Source of the DNA: Sphingomonas sp. Leaf357
Lineage (GTDB): Bacteria; Pseudomonadota; Alphaproteobacteria; Sphingomonadales; Sphingomonadaceae
Direction: 5' to 3'
Assembly: GCF_001423845.1 (NCBI RefSeq)
Contig: NZ_LMPM01000001.1
Coordinates: 2,127,398-2,191,397, forward strand
DNA length: 64,000 nucleotides
Numbering within the stretch: position 1 is the first letter of the stretch; every line of letters begins with the position of its first letter. Of this stretch, positions 34,065 to 43,076 are shown one piece after another. The notes beneath the pieces are model-generated. The model was not told where the DNA came from. It ran no database searches and saw nothing but the letters and a program-made list of their open reading frames with translations. A program made the translations under genes and the position numbers.

Positions 34065-35189
34065 TCAGGCCGGGGAGGACGACAGGGCGACGATCTCGTC
34101 CTTGCCGAACCCAAGTTCGGCAAGCAAGGTCTCGTCGTGGCCGGCGGGCATGACGGGGGCGACGGTCGGGCTGGCGGAATAGCGCGGGGCGGGGGCGGGC
34201 TGGGTCAGGCCGCCGGCCTCCACGAAGGCACCGCGCGCGGCGTTGTGGGGATCGGTAACGGCTTCGTCGAACGACAGGACGGGGGCAAAGCAGACTTCGT
34301 GGCCCTCGAAGGCGGCACACCATTCGTCGCGGGTCTTGGTTTTGAACTGGTCGGTGAGGCGGGCCTTCAACGCGGGCCATTGGCGGGGATCGAACTGCGC
34401 GGTCCAGTGGTCGCCATCCAGCGCCATGACGCGACGCAACGCGGCGTAGAATTGCGGTTCGATCGCGCCGATCGAAACCCATCTGCCGTCCGAGGTCTCG
34501 TACGTGTCGTAGAAGTGCGCTCCGCCGTCGAGCAGGTTGGTGCCGCGCGCGTCGTTCCACCGGCCGGAGCCGCGAAAGCCCCAGATCATGCTCATCAGCA
34601 CGGCCGAACCTTCGGTCATGGCGCAATCGACCACCTGGCCCTGGCCGGTCTTCTGTGCGTGAAGGATGGCGGCGAGCATGCCGAACGCGAGCATCATGCC
34701 GCCACCGCCGAAATCGCCGACCATGTTGATCGGGAATTGCGGCTTGCCGCCCGCCGTGCCGAACGCGTGGAGCGCGCCGGATTGCGCGATGTAGTTGATG
34801 TCGTGACCGGGTTGCGGCGCCATCGGGCCGGTCTGCCCCCAGCCGGTCATGCGGCCATAGACGAGCCTGGGATTGGTTTCGAGCAAGACGTCCGGGCCGA
34901 GGCCCAGGCGTTCCATCACGCCGGGGCGGAAGCCCTCGATCAGGCCGTCGGCGGTGGCAACGATGCGCTGGACCGCGGCGATCGCCGCCGGGTTCTTGAG
35001 ATTCAGCGCGATCGTGCGGCGGGAGCGAAGCAGCGGATCCTTGGCGAGGGCGGTCACGGTGGCGTCACCAAGGCGTTCGATGCGGATCACCTCCGCGCCG
35101 TGGTCCGCCAGCATCATGCCGCAGAACGGGCCCGGGCCGATGCCGGCGATCTCGACGATGCGGATGCCGTGGAGCGGCGGGGTGGTCAT
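34065..35189 (-). CDS. CaiB/BaiF family CoA-transferase (alpha-methylacyl-CoA racemase-like)
   Basis: Class III CoA-transferase family protein of 374 residues. The N-terminus LHGIRIVEIAGIGPGPFCG and the ADHGAEVIRIE block are those of alpha-methylacyl-CoA racemases, enzymes that epimerise 2-methylacyl-CoA thioesters so that beta-oxidation can proceed; the PGVMERLGLGPD and GRMTGWGQTGP blocks follow. The family's Asp (in GHDINY) is present. Start ATG at 35189 with a GGAG site. It lies between the class II aldolase and a second CoA-transferase, from which a family B repeat separates it. Confidence 0.88.
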   Translation of the reverse strand: MTTPPLHGIRIVEIAGIGPGPFCGMMLADHGAEVIRIERLGDATVTALAKDPLLRSRRTIALNLKNPAAIAAVQRIVATADGLIEGFRPGVMERLGLGPDVLLETNPRLVYGRMTGWGQTGPMAPQPGHDINYIAQSGALHAFGTAGGKPQFPINMVGDFGGGGMMLAFGMLAAILHAQKTGQGQVVDCAMTEGSAVLMSMIWGFRGSGRWNDARGTNLLDGGAHFYDTYETSDGRWVSIGAIEPQFYAALRRVMALDGDHWTAQFDPRQWPALKARLTDQFKTKTRDEWCAAFEGHEVCFAPVLSFDEAVTDPHNAARGAFVEAGGLTQPAPAPRYSASPTVAPVMPAGHDETLLAELGFGKDEIVALSSSPA

Positions 35190-35214
35190 AAGGAGCTCTC
35201 CAAAGTCGTTCTTG

Positions 35215-35314
35215 TTACCGTCCTGCCGAACTTGTTCCGGCATCCACCGCGCGCCGCATTCTCAGGCGATCGATTGTGCGGCACCGTGGACCCCGGAACA
35301 AGTCCGGGGTGACG
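35215..35314. repeat. Inverted repeat, family B (copy 2)
   Basis: The left arm is diverged (GTTACCGTCCTGCCGAACTT), the right arm is standard (CCGGAACAAGTCCGGGGTGA). It lies between two minus-strand CoA-transferase genes. Confidence 0.8.
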
Positions 35315-35321
35315 GGAAAGC

Positions 35322-36440
35322 TTACGGTCGGGGCGGGCTGGCGGCGTCGGAGACCATGCGCTTGCCGTCTATGACGATCGGGGAAGCGATTCCGGGGATG
35401 CCGTGGCGTTCGATCGCGAGGCCGCGCGCGACGACCTGAGCATTGGCGAAGACTTCGTCGACGCGGTTGATCGGGCCGACCGGGACGCCGGTTTCCTCAA
35501 GCGCCCAGGCGAGGTCGGCCTTGCGCCAGATGGCGATGGCATCGCTCAGCAGCGGGATCATCTCCGCGCGATTCTGCACGCGCGCGGGGTTGGTGGCGAA
35601 GCGTACGTCGTCGGCCAGCGGTAGCTTCAGGACGGTGCAGAGCTTGCGGAACTGGCTATCGTTGCCGACCGCGATGATCAGGTCGCCGTCCGATGCCGCG
35701 AAGGATTGGTAGGGCGCAAGATTGGCATGGCCGTTGCCCATACGGTGCGGCACCTTGCCGCTGGCCATCCAGTTGAGCGCCTGATTGGCGAGCACGGCGA
35801 CCTGCGTGTCGAGCAGCGCCATGTCGATATGGGCTCCGCTCCCGTCGCGGTCGCGGGTGCGCAGCGCGGCGAGGATCGCGACGGCGGAATATACGCCGGT
35901 GAAGATGTCGGCATAGGCGATGCCGGATTTCTGTGGTGGCCCGTCGGGTTCACCCGTGAGCGACATGATGCCGCCCATGCCCTGGATAATGAAGTCGTAC
36001 CCAGCGCGATGGGCATAGGGTCCAGTCTGGCCGAAACCGGTGATCGAGCAGGTGATCAAACGCGGGTTGAGTGCGGCGAGCGAGGCGTGATCGAGGCCGT
36101 ATTTAACGAGGCCGCCGACCTTGTAGTTTTCGATCACGACGTCCGCTTCGGCAGCGAGGGCGCGGATCTCGGCCTGGCCTTCCGGGGTGGCGATATCGAC
36201 GGCACGGCTCGTCTTGCCGCGATTGGTGGAGTGATAATAGGCCGCGTCGAGGTTCTCGCCGTCCGGGCCGGTCATGAAAGGCGGGCCCCAGTGGCGCGTA
36301 TCATCACCCGCGCCTGGGCGTTCGATCTTCGTTACCTGGGCCCCGAGATCGGCGAGGAGCTGGCCGCACCATGGGCCGGCGAGGATGCGGGCGAGTTCGA
36401 GGACCTTTATGCCGGCAAGGGGTTTGTGCGCCACTGTCAT
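35322..36440 (-). CDS. CaiB/BaiF family CoA-transferase
   Basis: Class III CoA-transferase of 372 residues, which moves CoA between carboxylic acids. N-terminal signature LAGIKVLELARILAGPWCGQ, DLGAQVTKIERPGAGDDTR, then YYHSTNRGK and the catalytic-Asp region GYDFIIQGMGG. The start is uncertain: ATG at 36440 or the in-frame GTG at 36434; the frame is open up to 36590, but that part is repeat DNA. The ATG lies inside a sequence that resembles one half of a GTCATCCC-type repeat, so the repeat may have supplied the start codon. Substrate unknown. Confidence 0.88.
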   Translation of the reverse strand: MTVAHKPLAGIKVLELARILAGPWCGQLLADLGAQVTKIERPGAGDDTRHWGPPFMTGPDGENLDAAYYHSTNRGKTSRAVDIATPEGQAEIRALAAEADVVIENYKVGGLVKYGLDHASLAALNPRLITCSITGFGQTGPYAHRAGYDFIIQGMGGIMSLTGEPDGPPQKSGIAYADIFTGVYSAVAILAALRTRDRDGSGAHIDMALLDTQVAVLANQALNWMASGKVPHRMGNGHANLAPYQSFAASDGDLIIAVGNDSQFRKLCTVLKLPLADDVRFATNPARVQNRAEMIPLLSDAIAIWRKADLAWALEETGVPVGPINRVDEVFANAQVVARGLAIERHGIPGIASPIVIDGKRMVSDAASPPRP

Positions 36441-36477
36441 CCCCGCGAAAGCGGACGTGACAGAACAAGAAGAATGG

Positions 36478-36588
36478 GCTCGCACGAAGGCACGAAGACA
36501 CGAAGGAGTGACCTGCAACACCGCACGTTCACTCCCGCCGAAGGCAACAAAAATTTCTTTCTTCGTGTCTTCGTGTCTTCGTGCGAGC
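36478..36588. repeat. Inverted repeat, family E
   Basis: GCTCGCACGAAGGCACGAAG on the left and CTTCGTGTCTTCGTGCGAGC on the right, arms of about 26 bases with an internal CACGAAGA-type repetition and a long loop. It lies between a CoA-transferase and a glutaryl-CoA-dehydrogenase-like gene. Only one copy is seen in this window. Confidence 0.8.
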
Positions 36589-36636
36589 AAACGTCTTCTG
36601 CTCTTTCCACCCGGTGGCGCTGGCGGGGATGGCGCA

Positions 36637-37821
36637 TCAGAACGCGGCGATCCCCGTGATCGCGCGTCCCAGAATCAGCGCGTGGACGTCGTGCGCGCCT
36701 TCGTAGGTGTTGACGGTTTCGAGGTTCATCATGTGGCGCATGACCTGATATTCGCCGCTGATGCCATTGCCGCCGTGCATGTCGCGGGCCATGCGCGCGA
36801 TGTCGAGCGCCTTGCCGACATTGTTTCGCTTCACGATCGAGATCATTTCCGGGGCGAAGCGGCCCTCGTCCATCAGGCGGCCGACGCGCAGCGACGCCTG
36901 CAGGCCGAGCGCGATCTCGGTCTGCATGTCGGCGAGCTTCTTCTGAAACAGTTGGTTGGCGGCGAGCGGCTTGCCGAACTGGTGGCGATCGAGGCCGTAT
37001 TGGCGGGCGGCGTGCATGCAGAATTCCGCCGCGCCGAGGCTGCCCCAGCTGATGCCGTAGCGTGCGCGATTGAGACAGCCGAACGGACCCTTCAGACCCT
37101 GCACGTCGGGCAGAAGCGCGTCCTCGCCGACCTCGACCTCGTCCATCATGATCATGCCGGTGATCGAGGCGCGCAACGACAGCTTGCCTTCGATCTTGGG
37201 CGTGGCGAGGCCCTTCATGCCCTTGTCCAGGATGAAGCCGCGGATGCCGCCGCCATGCGCATCGCTCTTGGCCCAGACGACGAACACGTCGGCGATCGGC
37301 GCGTTGCTGATCCAGGTCTTGGCACCGGAGATGACATAGCCGTCAGCGGTCTTCTTCGCCCGCGTCGTCATGCCGCCGGGGTCGGAACCGGCGTCCGGCT
37401 CGGTCAGGCCGAAGCAGCCGATAAACTCGCCGCTGGCGAGCTTCGGCAAATATTTCATCTTCTGCTCTTCCGATCCGTAGGCGTAGATCGGGTACATCAC
37501 GAGGCTGGACTGGACGCTCATCATCGAGCGGTAACCGGAGTCGATCCGCTCGACCTCGCGCGCGACGAGGCCGTAGGCGACATAGGACGCGCCGACGCCG
37601 CCATATTGTTCGGGCACCGTGGGGCCGAGCAGGCCGAGTTCACCCATTTCGCGGAAGATCGACACGTCGGTCGTCTCGTTGGCGAACGCATCGATGATAC
37701 GCGGAGCAAGCTTTTCCTGGGCATAGGCGCGCGCGGTATCGCGGATCATGCGTTCGTCGTCTTCGAGCTGATCGTCGAAGAGGAAGGGGTCTGCCCAGTC
37801 GAATTGGCCCATGCCGGTCAT
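36637..37821 (-). CDS. Acyl-CoA dehydrogenase, glutaryl-CoA dehydrogenase type
   Basis: A 394-residue FAD acyl-CoA dehydrogenase. The C-terminal [20 protein letters not shown] block is the glutaryl-CoA dehydrogenase signature, with the catalytic base Glu374; [16 protein letters not shown] and the [20 protein letters not shown] blocks also match. Glutaryl-CoA dehydrogenase oxidatively decarboxylates glutaryl-CoA to crotonyl-CoA in lysine and aromatic breakdown. Position next to a CoA-transferase (some of which act on glutarate) supports this. A GGAG site is 8 bases upstream. Substrate could still be another short acyl-CoA. Confidence 0.88.
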   Translation of the reverse strand: MTGMGQFDWADPFLFDDQLEDDERMIRDTARAYAQEKLAPRIIDAFANETTDVSIFREMGELGLLGPTVPEQYGGVGASYVAYGLVAREVERIDSGYRSMMSVQSSLVMYPIYAYGSEEQKMKYLPKLASGEFIGCFGLTEPDAGSDPGGMTTRAKKTADGYVISGAKTWISNAPIADVFVVWAKSDAHGGGIRGFILDKGMKGLATPKIEGKLSLRASITGMIMMDEVEVGEDALLPDVQGLKGPFGCLNRARYGISWGSLGAAEFCMHAARQYGLDRHQFGKPLAANQLFQKKLADMQTEIALGLQASLRVGRLMDEGRFAPEMISIVKRNNVGKALDIARMARDMHGGNGISGEYQVMRHMMNLETVNTYEGAHDVHALILGRAITGIAAF

Positions 37822-37867
37822 TTGGTAAGCTCCAGAACATTATCGGGCGCGATCGCCCTGAAAATAC

Positions 37868-37984
37868 CGTTCGTGTCGAGTAGATGTCGAGCTTGTCGAG
37901 ACACCGTATCGAGACACTTCCACCCGGGGCAATGCCTCTCGATCCGCGCTCTCGACTTCGCTCGATCGCTACTCGAGACGAACG
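37868..37984. repeat. Diverged inverted repeat, family A-like
   Basis: CCGTTCGTGTCGAGTAGATG on the left and CTACTCGAGACGAACGGGG on the right, with inner segments rich in TCGAG. It resembles family A at its ends (CGTTCG/CGAACG) but has a different interior. It fills the gap between the glutaryl-CoA-dehydrogenase-like gene and the double-TetR gene. Confidence 0.65.
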
Positions 37985-38006
37985 GGGACGGGGAGAGATT
38001 GCGTTT

Positions 38007-39269
38007 TCAAAGGCTCAGCACCCGATCGTCGAACAAACCGAACGCCAATGTGGATGCATAGAAAGCGATGGCGCGATTTCGGGGCATGGTGCCGGCCCAT
38101 TTGCGCATGTCGAACGCGGCGTTCTGCAATGCCATCAGCGCCTGCGCGGCGACCAAAGCATCGACCGGGCGGATCGAGCCTTCGGCGATGCCGTCCATCA
38201 TCGTGCCGGCGAAGCGGCGGGCGATGCGATTGGAGCGATCGATCATCGTGTTGCGCACGCCATGCGGCAGGCCGCTGAGCGCGGTGGTGCGCAGCAGCGG
38301 GCCGCGTTCGGAGAATTGCACGTCGAGCAGGGTGGCGATGGTGCTGGACAGACGCTGCCAGTAACTGCCGCCGGCATCGTCTGCAAGGTGCTGCGCATCG
38401 GCGATCGTATCGAAGCTGCGCTTGTAGCAGGCGATGACGAGATCGTCCTTGGCATCGAGATGGTGGTAGAAGCTGCCCTTGGTGACGTTCAGTTCGGACG
38501 CGATCTTCTGCACCGATGCGCCGCGATAGCCGAGCTGATTGATCAGGCGGGTGGCGGCGAGCAGGAAGGCGGCGCGGCCGGGTTCGGACGTGCCATGATC
38601 GAGATCGATCAGTTCGGGCGCCCAGCTCTGCCCGGGCGCGGCGATGCCATGTTCGAACACATGCATCAGCCGTTCCTCGATCCGGCCGAATTCATCCGCA
38701 TCGTAGCGGGTGAGCCAGACCGGTAGCCAGAAGGTGTTTTCGAGCAGCACGTGCGCGCGGGCACCACGCAGATCGGTTTCGGCGCGAGTCTTCGCCGGAC
38801 CCCAGAGCGTGCGGGTCTTGCGGAACACGTCGCGCCAGCCGGCCATCAACTGGCCCAGCGCCGGCTCCTCCATCGCGCGCAGATCCGACAAGACGGCGAA
38901 CGGCGTTTCGACGCCGCGTTCGATGTCGGCAAGGCGCGCCATGTTGATCGAGAGGTATTTCGCGACGCGGGCCTGCGGGGTCGCTTCCTTCAGCGCCTCG
39001 TCGAGCATCGCCTGAAGCCGCTCGAGCGTATTCTCGAAGCACGCGGTGGCGAGGTCTTCCTTGCGCTTGAAATAATAAGTTACGCTGGTGGTATTGAGAC
39101 CGACGCGGCGGGCGACGTCGGCGAAGGTCATGCCTTTCGCGCTTTGTTCGTTGATCGCTTGCGCGGCCGCGGCGAGGATCGCATCGCGCTTGGCGCGGAA
39201 TCGCTTCGTGCCGCTTTCTTCCTCCAGCAGGGTCGCTTTGATCGCCTCCATCATCCGGCAATCTATCAA
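38007..39269 (-). CDS. Tandem (double-domain) TetR-family regulator
   Basis: A 420-residue regulator built of two consecutive TetR units. The first DNA-binding domain lies around 28-72 (MTFADVARRVGLNTTSVTYY) and the second around 235-280 (ASVQKIASELNVTKGSFYHH); each is followed by a helical ligand-binding region. One polypeptide therefore carries the two helix-turn-helix units that usually come from a dimer. The start may be at 39269 or the ATG at 39254. It is divergent from the acyl-CoA dehydrogenase at 39396 and likely controls the surrounding acyl-CoA genes, probably responding to a CoA ester (inference). Confidence 0.87.
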   Translation of the reverse strand: MIDCRMMEAIKATLLEEESGTKRFRAKRDAILAAAAQAINEQSAKGMTFADVARRVGLNTTSVTYYFKRKEDLATACFENTLERLQAMLDEALKEATPQARVAKYLSINMARLADIERGVETPFAVLSDLRAMEEPALGQLMAGWRDVFRKTRTLWGPAKTRAETDLRGARAHVLLENTFWLPVWLTRYDADEFGRIEERLMHVFEHGIAAPGQSWAPELIDLDHGTSEPGRAAFLLAATRLINQLGYRGASVQKIASELNVTKGSFYHHLDAKDDLVIACYKRSFDTIADAQHLADDAGGSYWQRLSSTIATLLDVQFSERGPLLRTTALSGLPHGVRNTMIDRSNRIARRFAGTMMDGIAEGSIRPVDALVAAQALMALQNAAFDMRKWAGTMPRNRAIAFYASTLAFGLFDDRVLSL

Positions 39270-39395
39270 GTTCCTTTAGAAGAAACAGTCTTTTTTCCGA
39301 AGCGTGGCAGAGGCACAAAATATGTGACCTGCAAGCTTTACCGAAAATGCGGTACGGTCTAACGACCATTCCAAACCGACGGATGGAGAGCGAAC

Positions 39396-40673
39396 ATGGA
39401 CTTCACGCTAAGCGAGCGCGAGACGTATTTCCGGGATCGGGTGCGCGATTTCATCGATCAGAACATCCGCCCGCGCCAGCATATCTACGACGAGCAGTCG
39501 CACACCGGCGAGCGCTGGAAGGTGATCCAGGTGATCGAGGACATGAAGGCCAAGGCCAAGGACGCCGGCCTGTGGAATTTCTTCATGCCGCCGCATTCCG
39601 GCCAGACGCATGTCGACGACAGCTTCGAGTTCGAGGGCACGCAACTCACCAACCTCGAATATGCGCTGTGCGCCGAGGAGATGGGCCGGGTCGGCTGGGC
39701 ATCGGAGGTGTTCAACTGCTCCGCGCCGGACACGGGCAACATGGAGGTGTTCCACCGCTACGGCACGCTGGAGCAGAAGGAAAAGTGGCTGCGGCCGCTG
39801 ATGAACGGCGAGATCCGCTCGGTCTTCCTGATGACCGAGCCGGCGGTGGCGTCGTCCGACGCGACCAACATCGAGACGAGCATCGTGCGCGACGGCGACG
39901 AATACGTGATCAACGGCACGAAATGGTGGTCATCGGGCGTGGGCGATCCGCGCTGCAAGATCGGCATCCTGATGGGCAAGACCAATCCGGGGGCGTCGCG
40001 CCACAGCCAGCAGAGCCAGATCCTGGTGCCGATGGACGCGCCGGGCGTGACGATCAAGCGCATGCTTTCGGTTTACGGGTATGATCACGCGCCGCACGGG
40101 CATGGCGAAGTGGTGCTGGAGAACGTCCGCGTACCGGTGGAGAACGTGCTGCTCGGCGAGGGGCGCGGGTTCGAGATCGCGCAGGGGCGGCTCGGGCCGG
40201 GCCGGATCCATCACTGCATGCGCACCATCGGCGTAGCGGAAGAGGCGATCGAGGCGATGGCCAAGCGCCTGCTGACGCGCGTGGTGTTCGGCAAGCGGAT
40301 CGCGGACCACTCGGTGTGGGAGGAGCGGATCGCGCGCGCGCGGATCGATATCGAGATGACGCGTCTGCTGTGCCTGAAGGCGGCGGACATGATGGATCGC
40401 GCCGGCAACAAGAGCGCGCAGCAGGAAATCGCGATGATCAAGGTGCAGGCACCGACGATGGCGCTGAAGATCATCGACGACGCGATCCAGGCGCATGGCG
40501 GCGGCGGCGTGAGCCAGGATTTCCGCCTGGCGCACGATTGGGCGGCGATGCGCACGTTGCGCTTCGCCGACGGTCCCGACGAGGTGCACAACCGGGCGAT
40601 CGCGCGCAACGAGTTCGGGAAATATGCCGAATTGCCGGCGGCGGTGGCGGCGAAGGATGCCGTGCGGCGGTAA
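39396..40673 (+). CDS. ACAD11-like acyl-CoA dehydrogenase (LvaC-type, candidate 4-phosphoacyl-CoA lyase)
   Basis: A 425-residue acyl-CoA dehydrogenase family protein. Its sequence, in particular [43 protein letters not shown] and [15 protein letters not shown], matches the dehydrogenase half of eukaryotic ACAD11/ACAD10 as I know them. In ACAD10/11 and in the LvaA/LvaC system of Pseudomonas, such an enzyme eliminates phosphate from a 4-phosphoacyl-CoA made by an APH-type kinase, giving an enoyl-CoA for beta-oxidation. The kinase half is encoded two genes downstream (41898), which supports this reading. The alternative is plain medium-chain dehydrogenation. Confidence 0.85.
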   Translation: MDFTLSERETYFRDRVRDFIDQNIRPRQHIYDEQSHTGERWKVIQVIEDMKAKAKDAGLWNFFMPPHSGQTHVDDSFEFEGTQLTNLEYALCAEEMGRVGWASEVFNCSAPDTGNMEVFHRYGTLEQKEKWLRPLMNGEIRSVFLMTEPAVASSDATNIETSIVRDGDEYVINGTKWWSSGVGDPRCKIGILMGKTNPGASRHSQQSQILVPMDAPGVTIKRMLSVYGYDHAPHGHGEVVLENVRVPVENVLLGEGRGFEIAQGRLGPGRIHHCMRTIGVAEEAIEAMAKRLLTRVVFGKRIADHSVWEERIARARIDIEMTRLLCLKAADMMDRAGNKSAQQEIAMIKVQAPTMALKIIDDAIQAHGGGGVSQDFRLAHDWAAMRTLRFADGPDEVHNRAIARNEFGKYAELPAAVAAKDAVRR

Positions 40674-40681
40674 GGTGCGCG

Positions 40682-40806
40682 CTCTCCCCGCTGGCGGGGA
40701 GAGGGCAGACGAGGCGAAGCCGAAGTCGGGAGAGGGGCGGTGCGGTGAGGACGGTGGGACACACTGCCCCTCTCCCCAGCCCTCTCCCCGCAGGCGGGGA
40801 GAGGGA
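40682..40806. repeat. Inverted repeat, family D (copy 1)
   Basis: CTCTCCCCGCTGGCGGGGAG on the left and CTCCCCGCAGGCGGGGAGAG on the right, each arm itself a small palindrome, flanking a longer stem. It occupies nearly the whole gap between the acyl-CoA dehydrogenase and alcohol dehydrogenase genes, and its right edge (GGGAG) serves as Shine-Dalgarno for the latter. Related copies are at 42957, 46752 and 49330. Confidence 0.85.
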
Positions 40807-40812
40807 GATAAG

Positions 40813-41898
40813 ATGAAAGCCGCAGTCCTGTTCGAGGCGAAGACGCCGCTCAGCATCGAGGACGTGGCCGTCTCCGATCCGGGTCCGCGCGAGGTGCTGA
40901 TCCGCACCGTCGCGTGCGGGGTGTGTCGCAGCGACCTGCACTTCATCGATGGCGCGTTCCCGCATCCGGTGCCGACCGTGCCGGGGCACGAGGCGGCGGG
41001 GATCGTCGAGGCGGTGGGATCGGACGTCGCGCATCTGAAGGTCGGCGATCATGTCATCACCTTCTTCACGGTGTTCTGCGGATCGTGCGAGATGTGCATC
41101 AGCGGACGGCCGAGCCTGTGCATCGACCCGTCGACGCGGCGGCCCAAGGGCGCGCCGCCACGCCTGAGCCTGAAGGACGGCACGCCGCTGGCACCGTTCC
41201 TCAACCTGTCGGCCTATGCCGAGATGATGCTGGTGCACGAGAATGCCTGTGTCGCGATCTCGAAGGAGATGCCGCTCGACCGTGCGGCGCTGCTGGGGTG
41301 CGCGGTGATCACCGGGGCGGGCGCGATCTTCAACGACAGTCGCCTGCGCCCGGGCGAAACGGTGGCGGTGATCGGCTGTGGCGGGATCGGGCTGGCGGCG
41401 ATCAACGCGGCGAAGATCGCCGGCGCGGGGTCGATCATCGCGATCGACCCGGTGGCGGACAAGCTGGAATTGGCCAAGACGCTGGGCGCGACGCACGGGC
41501 TGGACGCGATGGATCCCGACCTCACCAAGAAGGTGATCGCGATGACCGACGGCGGCGTGAACTATGCGATCGAGGCGGTCGGACGGCCCAATACCGCGGA
41601 GCTGGCGTGGAATATCCTGCGGCGCGGCGGGACGGCGACGATCCTGGGCATGATCGCGCCGGGGGGCGAGGTGAAGATTCCGGGACCGACCTTCCTGACC
41701 GGGAAGAAGCTGCAGGGATCGCTGCTGGGATCGACGCAATTCCCGATCGACATGCCGCGGCTGGTGCAGATGTATCTCGACGGGAAGCTCGATCTCGACA
41801 CGATGGTGGCCGAACGGATCACGCTGGACGGCGTGAACGCGGCGATGGCGAAGCTTCGCACCGGTGATACCGTGCGTTCGGTGATCGAGTTCTCGTGA
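40813..41898 (+). CDS. Zinc-dependent medium-chain alcohol dehydrogenase
   Basis: A 361-residue MDR-family alcohol dehydrogenase. The catalytic zinc ligands are in CGVCRSDLH (Cys38) and GHE (His59, Glu60); the structural zinc is held by Cys residues in CGSCEMCISGRPSLC. The Rossmann motif is VIGCGGIGLAAINAA. It oxidises a primary or secondary alcohol with NAD(P). It lies between the ACAD11-like dehydrogenase and the APH-like kinase, with its stop overlapping the kinase start, so it probably works on the same substrate set, such as oxidising an alcohol precursor (inference). Confidence 0.9.
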   Translation: MKAAVLFEAKTPLSIEDVAVSDPGPREVLIRTVACGVCRSDLHFIDGAFPHPVPTVPGHEAAGIVEAVGSDVAHLKVGDHVITFFTVFCGSCEMCISGRPSLCIDPSTRRPKGAPPRLSLKDGTPLAPFLNLSAYAEMMLVHENACVAISKEMPLDRAALLGCAVITGAGAIFNDSRLRPGETVAVIGCGGIGLAAINAAKIAGAGSIIAIDPVADKLELAKTLGATHGLDAMDPDLTKKVIAMTDGGVNYAIEAVGRPNTAELAWNILRRGGTATILGMIAPGGEVKIPGPTFLTGKKLQGSLLGSTQFPIDMPRLVQMYLDGKLDLDTMVAERITLDGVNAAMAKLRTGDTVRSVIEFS

Positions 41899-42950
41899 TG
41901 GATGAATCCCCGCAGACGATGGACGTGCCCGAGAAGGATCGGCTGGACGAGACGAAGCTGACCGCGTGGATGCAGGCGAATGTCGAGGGGTTCGAAGGGC
42001 CGCTGCGCTATTCGAAATTCTCCGGCGGGCAATCCAATCCGACGTTCAAGATCGAGGCCCCTTCGGGCGCCTATGTGCTGAGGCGAAAGCCGTTCGGGCA
42101 TCTGCTGCCATCGGCGCACGCGGTGGACCGGGAATATCGGGTGATCGCCGGGCTGTATCCGACCGGCTTCCCGGTGGCGCGACCTTACGGGCTGTGCACC
42201 GATCCCGAGGTGGTCGGCACCGATTTCTACGTGATGAGCTTCGCCGATGGGCGGAACCTGTGGGACGGGACGCTGCCGGATTATTCGCCGGCCGAGCGGA
42301 CCGGCATCTACAATGCGATGTGCGATACGCTGGCGGACTTGCACAACACCGATGTCGAGTCGGCGGGGCTGGGCGATTACGGCCGGCCGGGCAATTATTT
42401 CGAGCGCCAGGTCGCGCGCTGGACCAAGCAATATCGCGCGTCCGAAACCGAGCGGATGGAGAAGGTCGAGCGGCTGATCGACTATCTCGGCCGCACCGTG
42501 CCGGAGCAGACGCGGACCTCGGTGGTGCATGGCGATTACCGCATCGACAACATGATCTTCCACAAGACCGAGCCGCGCGTGATCGCGTTGCTGGACTGGG
42601 AATTGTCGACGCTCGGCGATCCGCTGGCGGATTTCTCGTACTTTCTGATGAGCTGGGTGACGGCACCGGAGGGGCGCTCCGGTGTCTTGGGGCATACCGG
42701 GCCGGAAACGGGCATCCCGACCATCGAAGAGATGGTCGCGCGCTATTGCGTGGCAACCGGGCGGGACGGAGTGCCGGACCTGAACTGGTATTTCTCGTAC
42801 AATCTGTTCCGGCTGACGGGTATCGTACAGGGGATCAAGAAGCGCATCGTGGAGGGCACGGCATCGAGCGCGCAGGCGGAGAAATCCGCGGCGGGGGTGT
42901 ATCGGCTGGCGGATGCGGCTTGGGATTTCGCGGTGAAGGCGGGGGCGTAA
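41898..42950 (+). CDS. APH-type phosphotransferase, ACAD11 kinase-half/LvaA-like
   Basis: A 350-residue kinase-fold protein. The catalytic loop is HGDYRIDN (His211, Asp213, Asn218) and the metal-binding Asp233 is in LDWELSTLGDPLAD. The N-terminal KFSGGQSNPTFKI, LRRKPFGHLLPSAHAVDREY and the DYGRPGNYFERQVARWTKQY block match the kinase domain of eukaryotic ACAD11, not antibiotic-resistance enzymes. In that family the kinase phosphorylates the 4-hydroxyl of 4-hydroxyacyl-CoA. The start is the ATG overlapping the alcohol dehydrogenase stop; a GTG lies 3 bases upstream. Its partner lyase is two genes upstream. Confidence 0.88.
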   Translation: MDESPQTMDVPEKDRLDETKLTAWMQANVEGFEGPLRYSKFSGGQSNPTFKIEAPSGAYVLRRKPFGHLLPSAHAVDREYRVIAGLYPTGFPVARPYGLCTDPEVVGTDFYVMSFADGRNLWDGTLPDYSPAERTGIYNAMCDTLADLHNTDVESAGLGDYGRPGNYFERQVARWTKQYRASETERMEKVERLIDYLGRTVPEQTRTSVVHGDYRIDNMIFHKTEPRVIALLDWELSTLGDPLADFSYFLMSWVTAPEGRSGVLGHTGPETGIPTIEEMVARYCVATGRDGVPDLNWYFSYNLFRLTGIVQGIKKRIVEGTASSAQAEKSAAGVYRLADAAWDFAVKAGA

Positions 42951-42956
42951 CTCAAT

Positions 42957-43056
42957 TCCCCTCCCGCTTGCGGGAGGGGTTCGGGGAGGGCGAGCCACGA
43001 ACGGTGGCTTACCCGAACAGGCCCTCCCCCAGCCCCTCCCGCAAGCGGGAGGGGAG
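42957..43056. repeat. Inverted repeat, family D (copy 2)
   Basis: CCCCTCCCGCTTGCGGGAGG on the left and CCCTCCCGCAAGCGGGAGGG on the right, each arm internally palindromic, with a middle segment that also pairs partially. It fills the gap between the kinase and SDR genes. Confidence 0.85.
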
Positions 43057-43076
43057 CAGAAAAAGAGGGAGTAGAG

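Noticed and set aside
36441..36590. 50-residue N-terminal extension of the CoA-transferase
   Set aside because: It is translated repeat DNA (family E and a half repeat) and lacks family similarity.
41898..42950. Aminoglycoside resistance kinase
   Set aside because: The fold is shared, but the conserved blocks and the operon match the ACAD11/LvaA kinase group, not antibiotic phosphotransferases.
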